A stretch of DNA of 64,000 nucleotides from Himantopus leucocephalus. Lineage: Eukaryota; Chordata; Aves; Charadriiformes; Recurvirostridae. Both the position numbers and the translations under genes were made by a program. Below are positions 1 to 10,200 of the stretch, piece by piece; positions within the stretch are counted from its first letter, which is position 1, and each line of letters starts with the position of its first letter. The stretch lies in assembly GCA_003993805.1 (NCBI GenBank), contig RSEF01000026.1, positions 5,476,965 through 5,540,964 of the forward strand, written 5' to 3'. A model generated the notes under the pieces. The model worked only from the letters and a program-made list of their open reading frames with translations. It was not told where the DNA came from and did not search any database.

Positions 1-115
1 ATATCTAGTCTGAATCTTCCCTCTTTTAGTTTAAAGCCATTAGTCCTTGTCCTGCTAAAAAGTTTGTCCCCATCTTTCTGATGAGCCCCCTGTAAGTACT
101 GGAAGGCTGTGAGGC
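1..115 (-). mobile_element. CR1 LINE fragment (minus orientation)
   Basis: Bases 1-115 match the complement of the avian CR1 3' region as remembered from CR1 consensus sequences: the CTCTTTTAGTTTAAAGCCATTA block, then CCTTGTCCT, CCCCATCTTTC and AAGTACTGGAAGGCTG. It is diverged, and its 3' portion would lie before base 1. Confidence 0.8.
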
Positions 116-853
116 GGCAGAAGTGCTGTGGGCTCATTCCCGCCCTGGGGGAAGTGCCCAACTGGGTGTGTAGGAATTCAAAAAGCAAAGAACATAGTTT
201 TCTGATATAGGTTTATAATGAACTTTGACTTAAAATAATAAGCAGTATACACAACATACAAGTGAGTTTTACAGAGACGCTGTTGTAGCCGTTGTCTTCA
301 GAACCTACCAGTAAGTTCACAGGTTTCGTTTGCTTTCTGTAGCCCTCTGCGGCTGCCAGCATGGAGGGGCGGCCCCTCTCTCTGTGCAGTCACTCAGGTT
401 TCAGTTCCAACTTACAGCTCCGCTTGTCACCTTGGCTGGGGAGACGGGGAGCAGCCCTGTGCAGAGGCTGCCCTTGCTCTGCGGGGTTGGCGGCGCGGCC
501 GGCGCCGCTCGAGGGCAATGCGGGGATCACGGAATGGTCTTAGGGGTTGGCAGCACCCTTCCCCTGGCCTTGGAAAAAAGTAAAAGCAAGAATGCTTTCT
601 GCAAGAGCGGATTATTCTGAACTAGTGTTTTTTGCTGGTGAAACTTTACTGCAATGTAAATTCTCTGGGGAGGTGCAGGTTTCCTCAGCCATCGCCTCCC
701 GACGGTCGGTCCTCCGAGTCCGTATCGGCTGCACCGTCCCTTTGCAAAGAGAACAACGGGCAACGGCAGTTTCACGGGTGAAGCAGGGACTGCGGACTCC
801 TCCCAGGTAGGGGATTAGTTTTGCTGAGCAAATAGAAGGGTCCACGGCACCTC

Positions 854-867
854 CTGGGAAATGTAGT
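854..867 (-). promoter_or_regulatory. ZNF143/THAP11-type SBS motif (ACTACATTTCCCAG)
   Basis: Close match on the minus strand to the Staf/ZNF143 consensus ACTACAATTCCCAG. It lies 50 bases from a second, oppositely oriented copy at 918-931. Binding is inferred from the motif alone. Confidence 0.55.
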
Positions 868-917
868 CCTTTCTTTAGTGCTTTGCAGAATTAATTAAAT
901 AAAAGCCATGCAGTTGA

Positions 918-931
918 ACTACAGCTCCCAG
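918..931 (+). promoter_or_regulatory. ZNF143/THAP11-type SBS motif (ACTACAGCTCCCAG)
   Basis: Plus-strand match to the ZNF143 consensus, divergent from the copy at 854-867, about 85 bases beyond the WNT2B stop codon. ZNF143 sites usually lie at promoters or loop anchors, so the position next to a 3' end is unusual. Confidence 0.55.
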
Positions 932-1015
932 AACGTCATGGCCCTCAGGGCACAGGGTTTTAAAAAATTGCAAGGGGGGGTGGCAGTGGATTCTTCCCTC
1001 CGTGCTCCCGTCTCC

Positions 1016-1245
1016 TCAGGTCTGGTCCAACCACTCGGCCCGTTTCGGCGCTTTACACGTGTGCACGTCCACAGTGTCCTCGCACTCCTTGCAGCGCACA
1101 GCGCAGCACCAGTGGAACTTGCACTCGCACTTGGTGATGCGTGTGATGCGCGTGGTGTCGTACCCCCGCCCGCAGCACATCACCTCGCAGCCGTCCGTCC
1201 CGCGGGACATCTTGTTGCAGACGCGGCCGGCGGTGCCCAGGGAGC
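1016..1245 (-). CDS. WNT2B: WNT2B coding exon 5 (C-terminal domain and stop)
   Basis: Encodes residues 310-385, [16 protein letters not shown] through KRAEWLDQT, and the TGA stop at 1018-1016. The acceptor is ctcccctctccag|GCTCC. It holds eleven cysteines, including MCCGRGYDT and the finger-loop [11 protein letters not shown] that contacts the Frizzled cysteine-rich domain in Wnt structures (family knowledge). Confidence 0.96.
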
Positions 1246-4200
1246 CTGGAGAGGGGAGCGAGAGCAGGTCAGCGTGTTCCCCCTCCGGCGTGTCCGCCCC
1301 CCGCCCCGCAGTTGTTGGCAGTGCCAAGATTGGGTGTCTGCCATGGAGACCTGCGGCACCTCTGCCTCAGCAGTGGTGAAATCTCCTCGTTTCTGTCACA
1401 GCACGTGCCGCAGCGTGCTGCCGCAGCGTGGCATCCGAAGGCTGGGCACGGGCTGTGAGGGAGAGGTTGCGGAGCCGTTGCCTGCTTCGGTAAGGGGACA
1501 GCCTGGCCAGGGACGCCGCTTTGGGGACCCTCTGCATGGCCCCGTCCCGCTGCCGGAGCTGCGCCCGCTGCTGCCCAGAGCACACGGGGACGGGCTCTGT
1601 GCCCGGGGCGCCCTGGGGCAGCGTGTCCCCGCCGAGCCGGGCTCTGCAGCTGGCAAAGCTGGAAATGCCCCCTCTGCTCGGGCTAAGGGCTCGCTGACGG
1701 GCGGCGGGAGCACGTGCTGCCTTCCCCACTGAGCCCCCCCGGCTACTGTGAATCCCCCACCCGGGGATGCTCCAGGCTGGGAAACCATTGACCTCCTCTG
1801 CCGGAGCCGAGCAGGACGCCGCCTTCCCCGCTCTCGTCCCAGCCTGGGCTGTGTTCAGAGGAGAAGCCGGCAGCCTGCCGCCCGGAACGGGCTCTTTAGT
1901 GCCTATTTAAGGGAGCTTTGCTCTGCAGGAGGAAGGCTCTGAGGAAACGCTGCGCTACATTCATTACAAGAGGCCTGATGGGTTTGGATCTTTGGTGTAA
2001 AGCCTGGGGATTTTGGACAAACCCAGTCCTATCTGCGCAGGCGTGAGGTGCTGCGNTGTGAGGTGCTGTGGGAACCCAGTGAACACCGACAGCCGCTGAG
2101 GGTCTGGGTGACCCCCCCGGCATGACCCCCGCACCAGGGACTGGGGTTCGGTGGGAGCTGACGTCCCCAAGCAGCCCTGCCAGGCTGGACTGGTTGGGAG
2201 CTGCTGGCCTGTCAGGAGGGGAGGAAGAGACGCTTTTGGGCAACAACTGGAGCTTTGGTTTTTACCTGCTGACTTGTCCATCACACAATAATCAGGTGAG
2301 TTCTCAAAATACACCAGATCTGTTTTCGTGGGCTTCCTGAAGTTCTTGTTGGCCACCGTGAAGCCAGTGCCGTCCTGGTTCATGGTCACCTGGATGGCCC
2401 CGTTGTATTTCTTCCTTAGGTAATCCCCTGTTTTGCGAAAATCTGACATTGCCAACCAACAAGTCCTTAGCGTGCAGGAGCCGCTGACCCCGTGGCATTT
2501 GCACTCCAGCTTCAGGAAACGCTTCACAGCCTGTGGGAAGAGGGATGCCGTGAGGACCAGCGGTCACCCCGGGCATCACACATCGCGCCTGCGTCTGCTC
2601 GTCCCTGGTGCAGCTTGTCAGCCCTCGCCTGTGCGGGACGGGGCTCCTAACGGGAGAGGGGTGCTGCACACGGCGGATGCGTTCCCACGGTCACTGATGC
2701 CAGCATCAGCGAGGACACATGCTGGGGACAAAGGTAAGCAGCGTCCTGCCATCCCCACGGGGCCGTTCCCCAGGCAGAGTGTGCAGGGGGCACCGGGAAG
2801 GCAGCGCAGCGTCCTGCCCCCGTCTGCAGCAGGACCTGCCCTCCGCGGCCACCCAAGGTCCCGCTCCACTGCCTGAGCTGCTCCCGCTGCCCGCTCCCGT
2901 GCCGGGAGGTGCCGGTGGGACGGCTGGCCGGGCACAGGGCTCGCTGCGGGGGCTGCACTCACCATCCTCCCGCAGCGGTTGTTGTGCAGGTTCATGAGCG
3001 CCCGGGCGTCCTTCACTTTCTTCTCCTTGGCGTCCACGAAGGCTTTGGCAAACCGGATCCCGTAGTTGATGTTGTCGCTGCAGCCGCCCCAGTCAAACTC
3101 CCCGCGCTCGTCCTTGGAGCGGCCCCTCTTGAGCGGGTCGCAGCTGCAGGCCTTCAGGTCCCCCTGGCTGCACGCCCGCGTGATGGCGTACACCACTCCG
3201 GCCGAGGAGATGGCGTAGACGAAGGCGGCCTCCCTGCTGCCTGCCGCGGGGAGAGAAACGGGGACGGGGAGTGAGCGTGGGGGCCGAGTCGGGTGCCCGC
3301 AGCCCGCCAAGGAGAGGGGCACAGTGTGGCGGCACCTTCGTGGCGGGGAGGGAGCCTGTCCTGCACATGGGTAAATCAAGCCCGGTCATCTCTGCTGGCC
3401 GCCGAGTCCAGCCTCGGCATCCCTGGCACCTTTCAGACTCCGGGGGGTTTCACGCTAAGCCTCAGGGCTCAGCAGCTCGGGGTGCTGGGCTGCTCTCGGG
3501 ACTGCCCGACCGGTCCCCCTCGCTGGCGCACGGCTCGGGGGCCATGTGGGTGCCCGTTGGTGCTGAGACGGCAGGACCAGCCAGTGCCCTTCGGCTGGGG
3601 CCGCCTCCCTCCCGGGGCGATGCCGAGCGCGGGAGCTGGCGGCTGCTCCGGCCGGGTTCAGCTTTGCCCGCGCGGCACAGCGCGCCGCCTGCTATTTTAT
3701 GTCTCTGGTTCGAGTTCGCAGCTGTTTTTATAATGCTGTAAAAGAAGCTGCAAATCAAAACCATGTTCGTCTTCATTTTTGAGAGCCTTTGAAAGCAACT
3801 TCAAAGGGAGCAGAGCTCTCTCTGGGCCTCGCAGGATGGGGCTGTGGCGAGAGCTTTCATCATTCCCCATCCTTCGCCAGGAGAGGATGCGGGCGGGAGT
3901 AAAGGTGCCGTGGTGGGGATGGAGAGGCTGAGACGGGGCAGGCTGCAGCGTGGCAGGGTGAGTGCTGCGTCCCGGCGCTTCCAGCCCCCTTCCCTCCAGG
4001 CGGCTCCTCCCCGGGGGTCTGGCCTGCAGGCTCTGCCGCTCGCCCCGCCGGGCAGCCGCCCCATCCCCCCGCCAGCTGGGAGCAAGCCCCCCGCTCCCCG
4101 GCTCCCTGCGCGGGCGCTCACATGTCCTCCATATGAGCTGCTCCCGGCGAGCGGAAAGGCTCTTCCCAGCCGCCTTTGATTTGGAGGCTGCGGGGCTGGA

Positions 4201-7200
4201 TGCGCTCCTGGGGTCCGCTCGCCGCCGGAGCCCTCCCGGGGGTGGCTGGAGCCCACGGTGCTGCTCCTGCTCTGGACCTGTCCCTGTCCCCATCGCGCCC
4301 TTCCTCTTTGCTCCTCGGGCATGTCCCTGCTGTTGCTGTACCCGTCCCTCACCTGGAGCGGGAAGGTCCCTCCGGGGCAGGGTCGGTGCCCAGCCGGTCC
4401 TGCAGGGCTGGCGTCTGCCCCGCAGCCGTGGTCCTCCTCCACCTTGGAGCCCGATGCGAGGACTGGAGCCGCAGCGCTGCCTTGCCTCCCTTGCCATGCA
4501 AGGGAACAGCCAGTTCCCACGTGAACGGCTGAGTCCCGGCCAACCCCGCTCTCCAAATATTTATATATCCCATTACTGTTTACATATGAGCCTGTTCCCC
4601 GGAGGTGTCTCCTCCTTCCCCCTTCTCCCCCAGTGCTCCCCCTGCTCCATCTCATCTGGTGCAGCTATTTCAATCGCAGTGCTCTGCTCCCATTACTGCT
4701 TGATTAATTTACAGGGAAAGGCAAAGCTCTCCTAAGGGAGTAATCCAAGCCACCGGGCACGGCAGCCCAGCGAGAGGAGAGACTCCCCCAGGGAGACAAG
4801 GCACACGGTGGGAAGGGGACGGGGCAGAACCTACTTCGCAGCATGACCCGGCCGAAGACGGTGTGGTCCCGGTCCAGGGTGCTGCAGTTCCAGCGGTGGT
4901 GCCGGAACTGGTGCTGGCACTCCCGGATCCACTCCTTGGCTCCCTCCCCGACCGACTGCATGATGTCGGGGTACCTCTGGCACAGCTGCCGCTGCTTGTT
5001 CACCAGCCCGGGGATGTTATCGCAGATCACCCTCGCGCCCAGCGCCCCGATGTACCTGCGAGAGAGAACGGCGACGCATTACTGCGCTGCCCACAGAGGG
5101 GGAGGGCGCAGGGCTCTGCCTCCCCCAGCCCTCACGCTGCTGGGGCTTATATTGACGTCCACCTTTCCCTCTTTTCGTTCTAGCTGTGTCACAGCTGCTC
5201 TGGGCTCTGCCAAGGGCGTCCCACCGCAGCGGCGTGCCCACCTTGCAGCATCCCCTCGGTGCAGGCGAGCCCGGGAGCCGTGGAGCATGTCGCTTGCTGT
5301 GGTTCCGACGGGCAGGACACAGGGACAGGGCACTGCTGAGCCATCACAGCCGCTGGGCTTTGGTCTTTGTGTCTAACAAAATAACCCCGAGCGGCACCAG
5401 CTGGATGGGGGAAGCTCTGCTCGGTGCGTGCACGGCTGCGGCAGGGAGCACCGGTCCCTGTGGAGCCCATCTCCCCCCATAGCCGGGAGACAGGCGGCTA
5501 TGGGGGCTGCAAGTCATGGGGCCCATGGCCCTGAGAGCCCGGGCTCGCTGTGAGCTCCTGGGGCGGCAGTGGGGGAACTTGCTGATGTGCAAAACCTCCC
5601 TCCCGCCCTCCTCCCTGCATCCCAGCATCCCTGCATCCCAGCCCGGCCCTGCTGAGCGCAGCAGGATGGAGCCCAGCTGAGATGCTGGTGCTGGCGCAGG
5701 CTCTGCGATGCCTCCTGCCCGCACCCTGGCCAGGGCACACTGCGGGGACAACGGTCCATGGCACAGGCACCCGTGCGATGCTCAGGTAGGGGAGAAAGAG
5801 GAGCAGGCTTCGCCTCTTGTTACTGCGGTCCCCGCTCACAGTGTTCCCCGCTATCTAGTCCTCCCCGGGCATCTCTTGCGCTGATCATGCCCTGAAGTTG
5901 GATAACCAGGAGAACTGCTCTGTGTCTCCTGTCCTGCCCGTACCCTGCCTGCACACCGGTCCCTGCCCGCAGCGGAGGGACGCAGCTTGAAGCAGAAAGA
6001 CAATGCGCAGACAGCAGTCCGGTAGAGCCTGGCTGAGCCCCACGGGCAGCCTTCCACGGACACGGGGGAGGGACCCCGAGCCCTCTCCCGCGCCCCGCAG
6101 CCTTGCACCAGCCCGGACAATGGCGGCAATGTGGAATTTTCCATCCCGGCCAGCCCCCGCCTGCGCCGCCCGCTCGCCCCAGCCAGGCAGCGGTTGTGTG
6201 CGCCGGAGGATGATGTTTGCCACAGCGCGCAGAGCTGTGATTCTGGCTGGAAGGGATGAGGTTTGGGTGGGATTCAAATTTTTCAACCCCCCCAGACTGG
6301 AAGTAAGAACCTCCCTTTAATAACAGTAAAAAGCAATAAGCTTGGGCAATATTTCATTGTCTCTCTCTGGCCATGTTCTATCACTTCTATCAGCCCCAGA
6401 GAGAGCTCGCAGGCTCAGGAAAGCCCTGCGAGCACAGAAAGCAATGGGATCTGTTCCCTCTTTTAAAATATTTTGTTTAAACACTGGCAGAAGCGCAAGG
6501 TCATCTCAGGCTGGAGCTGAGGATAATAAACCCAGCTCCCCGGGGCTCTGCAAGCCCCGACACCAGGGGCCCGCGAGCGTTATTTTCACAGGCTTGCTCG
6601 TCAGCCTTTCATCCTGCAGCAGTGGGACAAGGGAGATGGCAGAAGCCGTTTAGGAAAGAAAAGCCAACAGGAGCTCATCGAGCAATGCCAACTGTGGGCG
6701 TTTAATTGCCTCGCTCGTGCTGGGCTGCGAGAGCGGCTGGTTCCTGCCTGCGGTGCGCAGGTCGCAGGAGCATCCCACCAGCTGGACGATGGCACAGGCC
6801 AGCGGTCTCGAGTGGGGATGCAGAGATTCCGTGGGGGAGCGTGGCCAGGTACCCTGGCCCTGAACGCACTCTGCCCAGCCCGCCTGGTCGCGGCGAGGAC
6901 AGGGATGGCCGAGGTGTCCCTGCCTGCGCTGCCAAGAGCTGGGACGAGGCTGCTGGGAAGGCGGCGGTGTTGCAGGACGGAGGCTGCAGCAGTGGCCAAA
7001 GCTGCTCTTCACTGGAGGAGAGAGATGCTGGGAAAGCTGGAAAAGGTAAAATGTTCTCTGATGGGCCACCTTGCGGGGACCCAATCCCCTGCCCGCCTCC
7101 AGCGCTGCGGCACTGGTCCCCGGTACCGGCGGTGGGCTGTGAGCAGGGCTGGCCGAGGAGCTGCCCCCATGATGGGAGAGCCGCAGATAAAGCCCTGACT

Positions 7201-10200
7201 AACACCATCCCCTGGGAGACTGAGATCAAGGAAAACCCTCCAGACAAGATAAACACCAGGCACTCCCTCTTTCACACTGAGAGCTAATTACTTCTCGTTA
7301 ATTCTCCTGCCAAATACTCAGATCAGAGCAAACACTATCAGCAGGAGAAAGTGGAAGGAGAGCAGGGCGGAGGGCACGGGCCGCCGCGGGAGCCCCTCGC
7401 CGTGCGGGGTCCCAGGGCCGGTGGCTGCAAACAAGCAGCGTATTTGCTGCCGTACCTACAGGCTCCATCTGAGATTATGTACTGAAATCCGTCCCACGAT
7501 TGCTGTGGCGTTGGAAAGTGGCACGGCACAACAAGGGGGAAAATTCCTCACGTGTCTTGGAAAGGCTGCGGTTATCTCGGCAGGACCGAGATCTTCCATT
7601 TCGTGAGAAATGCTCCAGTTGGGTTCAGTTACTCTGAAGTGGAGCGAGACGAAGAACATCAGAAAATTCTGCCAAGCAGAATTTTGGGAGGGAAAAAACC
7701 CAAACATTTGTTTTGGATTGATTAAAGCATCCCTTCCGATTTTATTTCAAAAAAATCTATGGCATTTTAAAAACACTGAAATAGGAAAGACAATGGATGT
7801 TCTGAGAAGTCCCCAGCTGCTTTATCAGAACTTCATTTTTAAAAATGAAGTTGTGCTGGAAGTGGCAAATTTCTGTGAAATGCTGTACTCTTGGGGAATC
7901 TGATTTTTACAGCAGAAAAAAAAACACCCAAGCCCTGAGTTCAGAAACGTCTGTGAGAGGGAACTGCTCCTGATGCTGGAGGCTGCTCGGGACTGGACGT
8001 CCGCGTGGTCAGAAGGAGCGAGGCAGGAGCAGCCTGTGAGTGCCGGGCAGGCTGCAGTGAGGGGGAGCTGGGAGGGAGTTAACAGTTAAGTGCATGTGGG
8101 GATAACGATCCCCCACCCTGTCAGACGGGGCTCCGTGGGGTGCTGCCTCCTGCGAGGTCCTCCTGCAGTGCCTGCAAAGCCCTTCCATCGCCCTCTTGCT
8201 GAGGGCTGTTTGCTGAGCTCAGGCCGAGGGACCGGCACCGATCCCTCCGGCCGACTTCGGCTGCGTGATGCTGCACCGTTTACTTCTTGCCAATGCATGC
8301 AATCGCACGCTTGCTGTATTTCCCACTTGCTGTGTTATTTCCCATTTGCTCCTAGAGTTCAGCTGCCGGGAGGTGGGTGTGAGCCGCAGTGCTGCAGGAA
8401 ACGCCGTGCTGCCACGCATGGCACCGGACCTCCGCCGTCCCCTCCCCGTTGCCTGCAAGGAGCAATTGCGCAGCCGCAGCAGTGGCCGGAGACTTTGTTA
8501 CACAGGCAAGTGTCTTCAGAGCCCACGAGGTAATGGAGGCAAAGTGCTCCTCGCTCCCTGCTAGCCTTCCTCCTCTCTGCAAGAACATCTCCCGCACGGG
8601 CGCATCCACCGGCGCAGCTGAAGCTCTTTCCCAACAGCCCGCGAGCGCCGGCTGCTCCGATGCGCCGGGGAACAGGAGACAACTGTCACATGTTGGCTCC
8701 CAGTTGTTGTTCTTGTTCTAAGAGTCTGCTGACTTCGACTCTTGTAAACAAGGAGAAACCTAAATTGCTTCTAAGATAAACATGCAAATCAGAGGCAGAC
8801 GCATCTATTTACTTGGCAGCATGCATTTTGCGCTAACCCCCTTCCAAGGCTTGTCTCCGTGCTCTATGTGTCCTGCTCCCGCGCTTCCCACGAGAGCCTG
8901 CCCGGCGTCCCAAAGGACTTGCAGACTCCTCAGGGCGCTCTCGCGGAACTGTGTGGCCCGTGTCATGTCTCTGCCCTCAGCTCAGACTGCTCTGGTGAAA
9001 TTCGGAAGAGCTCAGGGCTTTCCTATCCTCCTGCCTGTCGGTGCAGCTCCCCGCGGGTGAGGAAGGGATCCCTGCAGTCGCGTGTGGGCTGCGAGTTCCT
9101 GGGATTTGCTGCAACTTGTCCCGAGGATCAGATCCCAGTACGCCTCGTTCCTTCTCAGTCTTCACTGTGCTGGAATCTTCTCCTGGACCAGCAAACTGTG
9201 CTTTTGGCCCCGACGGAGCATATGCAGCTTCCCAGTTGCTGAGCTCTTTAATAGGAAACACCAAAAGACCTACCAGAAAAGCTCCGTACCCGCAGCGTAG
9301 CAGTGGGGAGATGAAGAGCACGGCCAGAGTCTAAGGCACCTTAGCCATAGGCGGACGGGAACGTCTGCTGCTGGAGGAAGGAGCCCTCGCCAGCAGCCCG
9401 GGCCAGCCTGCCCCAAACGTGTCGGCGTTAGCCTGGCCAGGCGAGCAAACCGGCTGTGCGGTGCTGAGGGGTTTCTGCAGACGCCAGGAGCACCAGGCTG
9501 CCTTTACGGGCCCTTGGGAGCTGCTCTCCAAAACCAGCGGTCAGAGGGAACCCCAGCTCTAGAGATCGAAGCAGGAGGATGCTGCGAAGAGGGATTCAGT
9601 TTCCCTCTCATTACAAATAACCAGCCCTCTGCAACGTAGACCTGGGGCACCTCCAGATTATTTTTTTTTTTGTAACTCAAAAGCTGTTGGCAGTGATTTT
9701 GTTTAATCACTAAAACCCTACTGGCTGACCCCGTGGTTTGTGGGGGCAGCTCTCAGTCCCGAGGAGGCAGTGGCAGCACAGCCCCAGTGTGCACCCAGCT
9801 CCGGCCGTCACCAGCCACCGGTGAAACGGCATTTCTCCGCGGAGTCGGTAAGTCAGGCCGGCAGAGGCAAAGCCCTGCTCTTCCCGTCTCTGCGGCGAGC
9901 CCGGCTGCCGCTTGCTTTGCGTGTAGCTGGGGCAAGCGTCACATGGAAATACCAGCCGTTGGGGGGCTGCGGGGGCTGCGGAAAGCTCTGCGTTCCCTCC
10001 TGGTGCCAGCCCAGGGCTCGTCTCGGTGGATGGCGTCAGCCTTTGCCCAGGCGTGTCGGTGTGGGGTGCGCTGGTCACGGCTCCCCAGACCAGCAGGGAT
10101 GCTCTCGGCTGGCACAGACCGCGCGCCCTGCCCTGGCTTTGCAGCACGGCGGCCTCCCGCACCGCGGCTGCCTCCCGCACCGCGGCGACCCGGTGAGATC

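Larger units (their letters stand above)
116..1015 (-). other. WNT2B: WNT2B 3' flank, probable 3'UTR
   Basis: The 900 bases immediately downstream of the WNT2B stop should hold the 3'UTR. No canonical AATAAA is visible on the minus strand here. A weak TATAAA variant occurs at about 211-216, so the transcript end is not resolved. The part at 640-935 has a GC-rich block followed by two ZNF143-like motifs. A plus-strand AATAAA at 898-903 could belong to a convergent gene (ST7L is the tail-to-tail neighbour in human), but no exon of such a gene is seen. Confidence 0.4.

Noticed and set aside
898..903. Plus-strand AATAAA as the end of a convergent ST7L gene
   Set aside because: No ST7L exon or plus-strand coding sequence is visible before it; the hexamer alone is common in AT-rich DNA.
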